Shown here: piece after piece, positions 14,915 to 23,264 of the stretch
How positions within the stretch are numbered: position 1 is the first letter of the stretch
Layout of the letters: every line of letters starts with the position of its first letter
NCBI RefSeq assembly: GCF_001570605.1
Contig: NZ_BBXG01000007.1
Span: forward strand, 1-55,367
Direction: 5' to 3'
Length of the DNA stretch: 55,367 nt
From: Herbidospora cretacea
GTDB taxonomy: Bacteria > Actinomycetota > Actinomycetes > Streptosporangiales > Streptosporangiaceae
Translations under genes and position numbers: made by a program
Notes under the pieces: generated by a model
Told to the model about the DNA's origin: nothing
Seen by the model: only the letters and a program-made list of their open reading frames with translations
Databases searched by the model: none

Positions 14915-16984
14915 ATGTCCTTTCGACGGCTGCCACCCATCCTCGCCGCGCTGATTCTGGCCGGGTTCGTGCCGCTGGCCTCGGCCGGGTCGACGGTCGT
15001 GAGTTGGCCCCGGGGGGCCACCACCTGCCAGGAGACGTCACCCGGTGGCGTTCCCGCCTCGTTCGGGGCGCCCGTCGCGATGGACATGGGCGGTCACTCC
15101 GACGTGACCTCGGTGGCAGTGGGTGAGCTGGACGGCCGGCCCGTCGTGATCAGCGCGGGTGTCGAGCACACCATCCGGATCTGGGACGGGGCCACTCTGC
15201 GACCGATCGGCGATCCGATCCCCGGCGACGGCCCGGTGGCGTACGGCACCGTCGACGGCAGACCCGTCATCCTCGGCCGGAGTCACGGGGCGCTCCAGAG
15301 GTGGGACGCGACCACTCGGCTGCCCGTCGGCGGACCGCTTCCCGCCGGGCGGTTCCGTGCCGTCGCGTTCGGCGAGCTCGACGGCAGGGCGATCGCCGCC
15401 GCGGCGGGCGCCGACGGCGCCCACGTGTTCGATCTGGCGACCGGGCGCCGGATCGGGCCGCCCCTCGGCGCCGGGAACTTCAGCGCCGTCGCGCTGACCA
15501 GCGTCCACGGCGTCCCGCTCGTGCTGACCGGAGAGACCGACGCCGTGATCGCCTGGGATCCGGTGTCCGGAAAACCCGTCGGGAAACCGCTCGCTCTTCA
15601 GGACGAGTTCATCCAGAACATCAACACGATCAGGACGACCACGATCGGCGGCCGTCCGGTGGCCCTGATCCCCACGGCCGATCTCGGGGTGATCCGCTGG
15701 GATCTGGTCACGCGTGAGGCGACCTCCCACTCGCTGAGGGGGAGGTTCGGCCCTTCGTCGCTCGCCGTGCTGAATGGCCGGACCGTGTTCGTCTCGGTCG
15801 AGACCGTCGGGGGAATCCCCACCGACCCTTACGGATCGAGGCTCCGAAGCTCGATCGCGGTCATCGATCCGGCCATCGGTGAGAGGGTGTCGTCCTTCGA
15901 GATTCCGGGGCACGTCACGTCGCTGGCGGTCGGTGATCTCGGCGGTCGTCCCGTGATCGTGACCGGCGGGCGCGACAACGTCGTCCGCGCCCACGATCTC
16001 GCCACCGGCCGGGAATCCGCTCCTCCCGCCACCGGGGGGCCCAACGGTGACATCCACGGCGTGAACGGGGAACTGCGCGGCCGACCGATCGTGGTGGCCC
16101 AGGGGAACGGTGACGACAGATTCCCCGGCGTGTGGGATCTCGGCAGCGGCAGGCCGCTGGACGCGCCGGTCAGGCTGCCCGGGGGCATCACCTCGTTCGC
16201 GACCGGCGACTACGGCGGACGAGCGGTTCTGGCCGCGGGGATCGGTTTCGGAGACTTCTCGATCCGGCTATTCGATCTTGCCAGTCGCATGCCGATCGGC
16301 GAGCCCCTCACCGGCTCCGACGGCTACGTCAACGGGGTCGCGCTGACCGAAGCCGATCGCCGGACGCTGGTGGTCGGAGCGGTCGACGAGGACGACACCG
16401 GTGACGCTTCCTCTCGGGGCGCGGTACGCGTCTGGGACTTTCCTTCGGGAGCGCTGCTGCACGATCTCGCCGTCCGAAACGGCCGAGCCGGGCAGCTGGC
16501 CCTCATCAGCCTCGCCGACCGGCCGGTCGCGGTGACCTTCAGCGCCACCCGCGCCCGGCTCTGGGACGTCGGCGCGGGAAAGCGGATGGCGTCGTTCCGC
16601 ATCGCGAAGACCGAACACTCGGCCCCGGTGGAGATCGCCTCGTTCGACTGTACGGCGGTCGCGATCGTGGCCACAGGCAGGACCGTGGAACTCTACGACC
16701 TCGCCACGGGCAAACAGGTCGAGCGTCCGTTGCTCGGCCACTCCAAGCAGGTGAACAGCATCGCCTCCGGACGGGTCGCCGGTGTCCCGATCGCGGTCAC
16801 CTACTCGCCACAGGACAGGAGCATCCGGGTCTGGGACCTCACGACCAGCCGGCAGATCGCGACGCTCCAGCGTCCTTCCCGCTACCTCGGCTCTCTCTCG
16901 ATGAGCTACCTCGACGGCCGCGCCGTGCTCGTCGGCGGCGGCCGCGAAGCGCTGTGGACCTGGGATCTGGGGCCCGCCGCGTAA
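14915..16984 (+). CDS. Secreted WD40-like beta-propeller protein
   Basis: 689 residues from ATG 14915, preceded by AGGGG; the frame also opens at 14873. Residues 1-25 are a signal peptide (SFRRLPPILAALILAGF, then SASA-like cleavage at LASAGS). The rest consists of about 13-14 repeats of 42-50 residues, each with a strand of the type (D/G)GRPV(V/I)(I/V/L) and a following I/V-RxWD or W-D motif. That number fits two seven-bladed propellers. No enzymatic motif is seen; such proteins are binding or scaffold modules. It is transcribed away from the island and ends just before the convergent VOC gene. Confidence 0.8.
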   Translation: MSFRRLPPILAALILAGFVPLASAGSTVVSWPRGATTCQETSPGGVPASFGAPVAMDMGGHSDVTSVAVGELDGRPVVISAGVEHTIRIWDGATLRPIGDPIPGDGPVAYGTVDGRPVILGRSHGALQRWDATTRLPVGGPLPAGRFRAVAFGELDGRAIAAAAGADGAHVFDLATGRRIGPPLGAGNFSAVALTSVHGVPLVLTGETDAVIAWDPVSGKPVGKPLALQDEFIQNINTIRTTTIGGRPVALIPTADLGVIRWDLVTREATSHSLRGRFGPSSLAVLNGRTVFVSVETVGGIPTDPYGSRLRSSIAVIDPAIGERVSSFEIPGHVTSLAVGDLGGRPVIVTGGRDNVVRAHDLATGRESAPPATGGPNGDIHGVNGELRGRPIVVAQGNGDDRFPGVWDLGSGRPLDAPVRLPGGITSFATGDYGGRAVLAAGIGFGDFSIRLFDLASRMPIGEPLTGSDGYVNGVALTEADRRTLVVGAVDEDDTGDASSRGAVRVWDFPSGALLHDLAVRNGRAGQLALISLADRPVAVTFSATRARLWDVGAGKRMASFRIAKTEHSAPVEIASFDCTAVAIVATGRTVELYDLATGKQVERPLLGHSKQVNSIASGRVAGVPIAVTYSPQDRSIRVWDLTTSRQIATLQRPSRYLGSLSMSYLDGRAVLVGGGREALWTWDLGPAA

Positions 16985-17030
16985 TGCGGAAAGACCGCCC
17001 CATGATCATCGAACGCGTGGCACACAGTGT

Positions 17031-17432
17031 TCAGGCGGACGTTCGGCCGGTCGGTGCGGGGCCTGGCTCGAAGAGCTCGACGAGGTTGCCGGCGGGGTCG
17101 GTGAGCAGAATCTGGCGTCCTCCGGGGCCCGCCACCACATCGCCGAGGAACGGCAGGCCGGCTTTTCTGAGCCGGTCGACCGTGGTGTCGAGGTCGTCCA
17201 CGATGAGGTGGATACGGTTGCGGCCGGCAGGGGTGTCCGGGGGTGTGGCGCGGGCGCCGGAGCTGGTAGGGCCGGAAAGCAGGAGTCGCAACGGGCCGCG
17301 GACCACGTCCGCGAAGGCGGGTGCGGCGTCCAGGCGCAGGGTGAAGCCCAGGTGAGTGGTGTAGAAGTCGATCGAGGAGCGCACGTCGTCGACGAGGTAT
17401 CGGACCCCGGCGAGGTGATCGGGTGTCGTCAT
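17031..17432 (-). CDS. VOC (glyoxalase/bleomycin-resistance fold) protein
   Basis: 133 residues, a single vicinal-oxygen-chelate protein: GVRYLVDDVRSSIDFYTTHLG at the start of module one, and IHLIVDDLDTTVDRLRKAG with LTDPAGNLVELFEP in module two. The start at 17432 overlaps the end of the arsenate-reductase-like frame (ATGCCATGA). VOC proteins often accompany arsenic genes, but the reaction here is unknown. Conserved metal ligands are only partly present (His in RIHLIVDD, Glu in VELFEP). Confidence 0.85.
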   Translation of the reverse strand: MTTPDHLAGVRYLVDDVRSSIDFYTTHLGFTLRLDAAPAFADVVRGPLRLLLSGPTSSGARATPPDTPAGRNRIHLIVDDLDTTVDRLRKAGLPFLGDVVAGPGGRQILLTDPAGNLVELFEPGPAPTGRTSA

Positions 17433-17847
17433 GGCATGGCCTCCTGGGTGGTCAGGACCGGCAGTAGGTGGCGGACCCGGACATCGATCTCTGCGGCCGT
17501 GTCCAGGAATGCCGAGGGGGCGTCCTTGGACGCTGCGGGGTCGGCGATGCTCCAGTGGATGCGCCGGGTGCGGTCGCCGAAGTCGGGGCAGACCTCGCGG
17601 ACCTTGTCGCACAGGCTGATCACGTAGTCGACATGACGTCGGTCATGGTCGCCAGGGATCGAGGACGCTGTCCTGTCAGGTCGATGCCGTAGCCCTCGTT
17701 CAAGGCCTGTACCGCATGAGGGTGAAGCCGTGGCCGGGGGTGGCTTCCCGCGCTGGTGACCTCGACGTGGCCGGCGTGGCGGCGGAGCAGGGCTTCGGCG
17801 ATCGGCGAGCGGGCGCTGTTGCCGGTGCAGGTGAACAGCACCCCCAT
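17429..17847 (-). pseudogene. Arsenate-reductase-like low-MW phosphatase, frameshifted
   Basis: The first frame (17847 to about 17640) encodes LFTCTGNSARSPIAEALLRR with the Cys-X5-Arg loop of thioredoxin/mycothiol-coupled ArsC and LMW phosphatases, up to DLTGQRPRSLATM. It then hits a stop. The other half continues in another frame: DYVISLCDKVREVCPDFG, RIHWSIADPAA and the C-terminus at 17429. The shift lies within about 17625-17650. Joined, they make a normal ArsC of about 138 residues. The start codon overlaps the ATG of the divergent HIT gene (CATG), so at least one of the two is leaderless. Confidence 0.8.
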
Positions 17848-18288
17848 GACTGACGCGGCACCGTCCTGCGCCTACTGCCGGCAGAGCACGACGCCCGACG
17901 AACCGCCTGGCGGCTGGGTCTACTGGGACGAACACTGGCTCGTCCACCACGGTCCCGTCGAATCCTCCCGGGCGGGCACCATGAAGATCCTCTCCAGGCG
18001 GCACTACACCGACTTCGCCGACATGACGGAACGGGAAGCGGCGTCCTTCGGGGTACTGCTGCGCGCGCTCGACACCGCCATGCGTGCCTGCACCGACGCC
18101 GAGCGCGTCCACGTGGTCTCGACCCGGGATCGCGTGCCGCACTTTCACGCCTGGCTCTATCGTCGCCCCGCCACGCGCCCCAGCACAGCGAGGCGGTCCA
18201 TGCCGGCCGGGCGGCCGAGGCGGTGCGCCGGCACCTGTCGGACGGGGCCCTCCAGGCGGAGCATCGACCCCATGGATCAGGTGGCTGA
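17846..18288 (+). pseudogene. HIT family hydrolase with C-terminal frameshift
   Basis: The N-terminal 105 residues are a histidine-triad protein: a CAYC zinc pair, EHWLVHHGPVES, the RRHYTDFADM helix and the active site VPHFHAWLYRR. After that the frame changes: the expected tail (APQHSEAVHAGRAAEAVRRH) is encoded in another frame and ends at 18286. The shift is within 18160-18175. As written, the frame runs into an unrelated tail to 18343. HIT proteins hydrolyse nucleotide conjugates; the catalytic part is intact, so activity may survive. Confidence 0.75.
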
Positions 18289-18314
18289 GGCGTCCCGCCT
18301 CAGCCACCTGATCC
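18274..18314. terminator. Bidirectional terminator
   Basis: A perfect 18-bp stem, GGATCAGGTGGCTGAGGC and its complement, with a five-base loop, followed by GTTCTTCT. It separates the HIT gene from the convergent secreted-protein gene; the HIT stop lies inside the stem. Confidence 0.85.
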
Positions 18315-18320
18315 GTTCTT

Positions 18321-18794
18321 CTAGTAGACGACGTAGCAGTTGACGCCGTCCGACTCGCGGTAGCACTTCGCCGTCTCGATGCTGCTGATCTTGGTGTAGA
18401 CGTTGGCGTTCACGTAGCGCCACGAGCCGTGGAAGCTGAGCCAGTAGCCCTCGTACTGGACCGTGAAAGCGTCGGTGTCGGCCCAGATGTTGTAGCTGTA
18501 GGTGTGGCCGTTCATGCTGCGGGTGTCGCAGTTGCCCCCGGGGTTGACCGGGTTCCAGACGTTGCCCCCGCCCCAGTTCCAGATGTTGCAGTTCGAGCCT
18601 TTGCCGACGTTGCTGGCGTTGATGTTCGCCGCGACGACCAAGTTCTGGATGCTGTCGTAGCGGATGACGAGGCCGCAGCACTCGACGGCGGCGGAGGCGT
18701 TCGCCGCCGTCGGGGCCTGGAAGCCGATGGCCGAGGCGGCCAGCGCGAACGACATGGCGAGGTAGCGGACTAAGCCGCGCTTTCCTGGTCTCAC
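18321..18794 (-). CDS. Small secreted Cys-containing protein, unknown
   Basis: 157 residues. A twin-basic N-terminus followed by AMSFALAASAIGFQAPTAAN is a Sec signal peptide with cleavage near residue 35. The mature part is rich in Asn, Tyr and Trp with six cysteines (CCGL, NCNIWNWGGGN, NCDTRS, KCYRE, NCYVV), suggesting a disulfide-bonded extracellular beta protein. No family is recognised. It is followed by the strong terminator at 18274-18314. Confidence 0.65.
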   Translation of the reverse strand: MRPGKRGLVRYLAMSFALAASAIGFQAPTAANASAAVECCGLVIRYDSIQNLVVAANINASNVGKGSNCNIWNWGGGNVWNPVNPGGNCDTRSMNGHTYSYNIWADTDAFTVQYEGYWLSFHGSWRYVNANVYTKISSIETAKCYRESDGVNCYVVY

Positions 18795-18981
18795 GTGTGG
18801 TCCTTAATCGAGGTGACGATCAGGTCGGGCGCCGATGTACGGCGCCCGTCCCCCGTGACGTGAGTCAGAGTGACAGTGGGCCTCGTCACCGACAATGTCC
18901 GGACGCCCTCCTGGGAAGGTGAGACGGAAAACCGCCTCCCACCTGCACGAACACAGCGAAGTGGGACGCCTGCGAAGGGCC

Positions 18982-20646
18982 TCAGGGCCGGGATTCGATG
19001 AGGATCGGCTCTTCGGTGACGGTGATGGAGTCTCCTGGCCGGACGGTCTCCGCGGTGCCGTCGAGCCGGCGGACGGCGCGGACACCGGGGCCGGCCGTGG
19101 TCTCGGCGGTGCCGCCGATCGTCCAGCGGATCGTCGCGTCGTGCCGGTCGCCGGGCTTGGTGACGGTGATCTCGCACTGCCAGACGTTCTCCGGCAGGCC
19201 GATGGCCGTTCCGTGGCCGCACGACCGGCTGCCGGCGTGGATCAGCCAGCGCTGCAGTTGCTCCACCGCCAGGGCGGCGCGGGTGGGAACACCTCCCACC
19301 GCTTGCAGGACGATCGGGATCTTGGTGCCGCCCCAGTTGTAGAAGTACATGCGTTCGAGATTGAAGTTCCGCGCGTACAGACCCGTCAGGAAGAAGCGGA
19401 CCGCGTAGTTCCGGGCTCTGGTCTCGTCCAGCGAACCCTGCAGGGGGATCGAGTAGGTGGTGCCGGTGTTCCACAGCCGGGGATGGATGCCGGCCTCGTG
19501 GAAGGCGCGGTCGACGGTGGTGACGAGTTCCAGCATGCTTTCCGGCGGGTCGGAAGGGGTGCGCTGGTAGAGCTTGATCCCGGCGACGTCGCAGTGGTCG
19601 TAGCCGCCGAGTGTGGCGAACCGATGAAGTTTCCGACGGCCTTCGGCGGTCCACAACTGTCCCATGCCGGGGCAGACCAGGGTCGCTTCGGGGTCGGCCG
19701 CCCGGATGATCCGGCCCGCGCGGCGGGTCATCTCCACCAGTGTCTCCATGCTGCCCGCGTAGAACCGTGGGTCGTTGCCCAGCACCCACAGCTCGTAGGC
19801 CTGGATGCGTCCCCGGTAGCGCTTCACCACGGCGCGGACGAAGGTGTCCCAGTCGTTCAGGTCGTCCGGCGGCGCCGCTCGGGTGCCGTCGGGGTAGGGG
19901 CCCACGGCGCCGGTGGGGCTGGCCCACGCGGGAGTGCCGCCCACGACGAACAGCACGGGGAGCCCGGCCTTGCCGGCGCCGTCGACGTGCCGGTCGAGCA
20001 CCGACCAGTCGAAGGCGCCCCGCTCCGGCTGGATCTCGGCCCAGCGGGTCCCGCCGTCCCACAAGCGGACCGCGCCGACCCGGAACGTCGGCATGGCGCC
20101 GGTCGCGGTGTTGAGGGTGACGCCGAAGAGTGTGCGCGGCACCGATGCCTCGGGCAGGGTCCACGAGGGGCCGTTCACCCATTGCGGGGTCTGCCGGGAA
20201 GGTTGCCGCACGGGCGAGGTGCTCGCCGTCAGGACGAACACGCACAGGATCACCAGTCCCAGGCCGACGAACGTGAATCCGTGCCGGACATCCAGGTACT
20301 TGGACCGCCATGAGATCACGGTGCTCGCCGCCGGCTCCGGCGCGCTCCCGGCCGTCTGGGGGGCCGGCGCGGTCTCGCCGGGCTCCGCCGCTCCGCGGTC
20401 CGGGGAGGTGGTCGCGTGTGTCCAGCGCCGGTACAGTTCGGCGAGCTCGGCCTGGCTCGCGCCACACGCCTTGGCGATGCGCTCCACGGTTCCGTAGCTG
20501 TCCGGCACGATCACGCCCCGGCAGTAACGGTGCACAGTGGACCGGCTCATGCCGACGCGGCGTCCCAATGCCTCGTAACTGCGACCGCTGCGCTGCTTCA
20601 GGTCCGACAGTAACTCGGCCAGATCCTCCGCCGGCGCTGCTCCCAC
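18982..20646 (-). CDS. HTH - transmembrane - GH-A-like barrel fusion
   Basis: 554 residues. Residues 8-70 form a helix-turn-helix (YEALGRRVGMSRSTVHRYCRG). A Pro/Ala linker leads to one membrane segment at about 122-142 (FVGLGLVILCVFVLTAST). Residues about 160-470 resemble the extracellular (beta/alpha)8 barrel of clan GH-A/GH39 (GAVRLWDGGTRWAEIQPERG; DWDTFVRAVVKRYRGRI; YNWGG). At the usual acid/base position YELWVLGNDPRFY lacks the Asn-Glu pair, and RLWNTGTTYS replaces the usual Trp-Thr-Glu nucleophile. A C-terminal beta domain follows. It is probably a membrane-bound sensor or binding protein rather than an active glycosidase (inference). Confidence 0.75.
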   Translation of the reverse strand: MGAAPAEDLAELLSDLKQRSGRSYEALGRRVGMSRSTVHRYCRGVIVPDSYGTVERIAKACGASQAELAELYRRWTHATTSPDRGAAEPGETAPAPQTAGSAPEPAASTVISWRSKYLDVRHGFTFVGLGLVILCVFVLTASTSPVRQPSRQTPQWVNGPSWTLPEASVPRTLFGVTLNTATGAMPTFRVGAVRLWDGGTRWAEIQPERGAFDWSVLDRHVDGAGKAGLPVLFVVGGTPAWASPTGAVGPYPDGTRAAPPDDLNDWDTFVRAVVKRYRGRIQAYELWVLGNDPRFYAGSMETLVEMTRRAGRIIRAADPEATLVCPGMGQLWTAEGRRKLHRFATLGGYDHCDVAGIKLYQRTPSDPPESMLELVTTVDRAFHEAGIHPRLWNTGTTYSIPLQGSLDETRARNYAVRFFLTGLYARNFNLERMYFYNWGGTKIPIVLQAVGGVPTRAALAVEQLQRWLIHAGSRSCGHGTAIGLPENVWQCEITVTKPGDRHDATIRWTIGGTAETTAGPGVRAVRRLDGTAETVRPGDSITVTEEPILIESRP

Positions 20647-20777
20647 CTCTCACCTCACCTGATCCGGAATGGTGGAGCCTCTTAGGCCGACATGAAGGAG
20701 TGAGGTGACCCCGGGAATGTGGACATAAGGGCTTTATGCCGCGAGTGGGAGCCTAGCGGCTCTCTCCGGGGGGTGGC

Positions 20778-21743
20778 GTGGGGCAAGCTGGTGGCGTGAA
20801 TGTCCACGTGTCTCCGGGCGCGGTCAGAGACCCGAGGACGCAGGCCGGCCCCAACCCGCAGCATCTGCTGGCGACCCTGCTCGGTGAGTACCTCGACTCC
20901 TCGGACGCCGACCTGCCGTCGGCGGCGGTGGTGGCGATACTCGGGGAGTTCGGCATCAGCGAGTCCAGTGCGCGGGCCGCGCTGTCCCGGCTGACCAGGC
21001 GCGGCCTCATCGCGGTGCGGGGATCGGGGCGGCCGCCCGTCTACCACCTGACGCCTGAGGCGATCGCCCGGCATCGCTCCCGGATGGACCACTTCCTCGG
21101 GTTCGGCGCCCGCCCGCCGCGCTGGACCGGCGACTGGGTGACGGTCTCGTTCTCGATCCCGCAGTCCGGTCCTGCTCCACGGCACGCGGTCCGCAAGGCG
21201 CTGGGGTCGCTGGGGTTCGCCCGGCTGTACGACAGCGTGTGGATCAGGCCCGGGTCCGACGCCGGCGTGGTGACCCAGGTGCTCCACGACATCCTGGACG
21301 ACGTCGACGGCGGCCGGTGGTCGGTGATGCGCGCCCGGTTCGAGGAGGAGGCCGGGCCGCACGGTCCGGCCGCCGCCTACGACCTGGCGGGGCTCGCCGC
21401 CGCTTACGAGGGTTTCATCGAGCGCTACTCCGAACTGCTGGTGGCCGTCCGCGAGGGGGAGGTCGACGCGACCCGGGCGCTGGTGGCCCGGACCTCCGTC
21501 ATGGATTCCTGGCGGAAGTTTCCCGACATCGACCCGGATCTTCCCGAGCACCTGCTGCCGTCGCCCTGGCCCAGGCAGGCGGCCAGAGAGCTTCTGCTGG
21601 AGATCCACTCCGCGCTGGGCGCGCTCGCGGAGGAGCGGCTCGTCGAGATCGCGACCCCCCACTGGCCGGACGCCGCGTCCTGGATCACCCACTTCCGGGC
21701 GTCGGAGGATTCCGTCTCGGTTCCGGGCCGTGGGGAGCGCTGA
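20778..21743 (+). CDS. PaaX family transcriptional regulator
   Basis: 321 residues from GTG 20778 (a GTG at 20796 is possible). The order is that of PaaX: N-terminal winged helix (LLGEYL, then AILGEFGISESSARAALSRLTRRGL), central domain (WVTVSFSIPQS, LGSLGFARLYDSVWIRPG) and C-terminal helical PaaX_C (WRKFPDIDPDLPEHLLPSPWP). PaaX of E. coli senses phenylacetyl-CoA, but this actinobacterial group has varied ligands and no paa gene is nearby. It diverges from the HTH-barrel gene. Confidence 0.9.
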   Translation: MGQAGGVNVHVSPGAVRDPRTQAGPNPQHLLATLLGEYLDSSDADLPSAAVVAILGEFGISESSARAALSRLTRRGLIAVRGSGRPPVYHLTPEAIARHRSRMDHFLGFGARPPRWTGDWVTVSFSIPQSGPAPRHAVRKALGSLGFARLYDSVWIRPGSDAGVVTQVLHDILDDVDGGRWSVMRARFEEEAGPHGPAAAYDLAGLAAAYEGFIERYSELLVAVREGEVDATRALVARTSVMDSWRKFPDIDPDLPEHLLPSPWPRQAARELLLEIHSALGALAEERLVEIATPHWPDAASWITHFRASEDSVSVPGRGER

Positions 21744-21910
21744 AGAAACTTTCAGCCACCCGGCGGTTGAGCGCCCCGGTGCGGCGGCTTTCCCGCCGCC
21801 CGCCGCGTGCCGGGGCGTCAGGCGTTGACCTGGGCCGGAGTCGTCCGTTTCCCGGTGCGGGCCGGAGGGGCGGTGGAGCGGTCGCGGACGCTCGCCCGTC
21901 AACGCCGCGC

Positions 21911-21938
21911 TGACACTTTCTCTGACTGCGGTGATAGT
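21911..21938 (+). promoter_or_regulatory. Possible promoter of the CBM2 hydrolase gene
   Basis: TGACAC (21911-21916) and GATAGT (21933-21938) with a 16-base spacer resemble housekeeping-sigma boxes about 75 bases before the start. This is pattern recognition only. The rest of 21744-22014 holds no gene. Confidence 0.3.
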
Positions 21939-22014
21939 AACTGCATGCTGCTCTCATCGGCCCCGATGCCACATCCGACAGGGAGCGCCGATCGTGACAC
22001 CTTCGGAGGGTGAG

Positions 22015-23253
22015 ATGAGAAGACGCTCGATCATCAGCGCGGTCCTGGCGGCCGCGGTCGTCCCCTTATTCGCCGGGATCGCGGCGCTCACCACGACGCC
22101 GGCCTCGGCGGCGGTCGGCGGCTCGGGTCCCTACCCGGCCGACTGGGACGGCAGCCTGCAGAACCACACCGTCTACCGGCCCGTGAACATCCCGTCCCAG
22201 CGGCTGCCCATCTACGTGTGGGGCAACGGAGCCTGCTCCGCCAACGGGCTGTCGCAGGCCAACTTCCTGCGTGAGATCGCCTCGCACGGGTTCCTGGCCA
22301 TCGCCAACGGCAGCCCGAACGGCTCCGGCTCGACGACCTCGCAGATGCTCACCCAGTCGATCGACTGGGCGGTCTCGGAGAACAGCCGCCAGGGGAGCGT
22401 CTTCTACAACCGGCTCGACACCAGCAAGATCGCCGTCGGCGGCTTCTCCTGCGGCGGGCTGGAGGCCTACGCCGTCTCCAACGACCCGCGGATCACCACG
22501 ACCACCATCTTCAGCAGCGGCCTGCTGAACGACGCCGACGACTACCAGCTCAGGCGGCTGACGAAGCCGATCGCCTACTTCATCGGCGGCACCAGCGACA
22601 TCGCCTACCCGAACGCCATCGACGACTGGGGCAAGCTGCCCTCGACGCTGCCCGCGTTCATGGGCAACCTGAACGTCGGGCACGGCGGCACCTACGGCCA
22701 GACCAACGGCGGCGAGTTCGGCCGCGTGGCGGTGCTCTACCTCAAGTGGCGGCTGAAGGGCGACAACACGGCCGGCGCGAATTTCGTCGGCGCCAACTGC
22801 GGCCTGTGCAACACCCAGTGGCAGATCCAGCGGAAGAACCTGACGCTCGACCCCTCCCCGTCGCCCTCGCCGAGCCCCTCGCCCAGCCCGTCACCGAGTC
22901 CGTCGCCCAGCCCTTCGCCCAGCCCGTCGCCTTCGCCCAGTCCGTCACCCTCCGGGACGCAGGGCTGCTCGGCGACCTACACGGTGCAGGACCAGTGGCC
23001 CGGCGGGTTCGTCGCCTCCCTGAACGTCACCGCGGGCGGCGCCGCGATCAGCGGCTGGAGGCTCTCGCTCACCCTGCCGAGCGGGGCTGCGATCACCTCG
23101 CTGTGGAACGGCGTCAACACCGGCACCAGCGGCGCGGTGACCATCGTCAACCAGAGCTACAACGGGCGGCTGTCGGCCGGGCAGAGCACCACCCTCGGGT
23201 TCCAGGGCACCGGAACCGGCGCGGGCGCCACGGTCACCTGCACCGCCACCTGA
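22015..23253 (+). CDS. Secreted alpha/beta hydrolase with CBM2
   Basis: 412 residues from the ATG after GGAGGGTGAG. A signal peptide (RRRSIISAVLAAAVVP) ends near residue 33. The alpha/beta hydrolase domain (about 35-275) contains YVWGNGACSANG and the nucleophile elbow GGFSCGG, and resembles poly-hydroxyalkanoate or carbohydrate esterases. A Pro-Ser repeat linker (22852-22957) joins a C-terminal CBM2 (GCSATYTVQDQWPGGFVASL, AISGWRL, SYNGRLSAGQ). The product would be exported and bind cellulose or chitin; the ester substrate is not clear. The relic CBM2 at 13611 belongs to the same domain family. Confidence 0.85.
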   Translation: MRRRSIISAVLAAAVVPLFAGIAALTTTPASAAVGGSGPYPADWDGSLQNHTVYRPVNIPSQRLPIYVWGNGACSANGLSQANFLREIASHGFLAIANGSPNGSGSTTSQMLTQSIDWAVSENSRQGSVFYNRLDTSKIAVGGFSCGGLEAYAVSNDPRITTTTIFSSGLLNDADDYQLRRLTKPIAYFIGGTSDIAYPNAIDDWGKLPSTLPAFMGNLNVGHGGTYGQTNGGEFGRVAVLYLKWRLKGDNTAGANFVGANCGLCNTQWQIQRKNLTLDPSPSPSPSPSPSPSPSPSPSPSPSPSPSPSPSPSGTQGCSATYTVQDQWPGGFVASLNVTAGGAAISGWRLSLTLPSGAAITSLWNGVNTGTSGAVTIVNQSYNGRLSAGQSTTLGFQGTGTGAGATVTCTAT

Positions 23254-23264
23254 TTCATCCGAGG

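Noticed and set aside
18791-20653. 620-residue minus-strand frame
   Set aside because: Shadow of the HTH-barrel gene in another frame; Arg/Pro-rich with no domain.
22852-22957. Repetitive CCCAGCCCGTC-type units, considered as CRISPR or satellite
   Set aside because: They encode the Pro-Ser linker of the CBM2 hydrolase in frame; no spacers.
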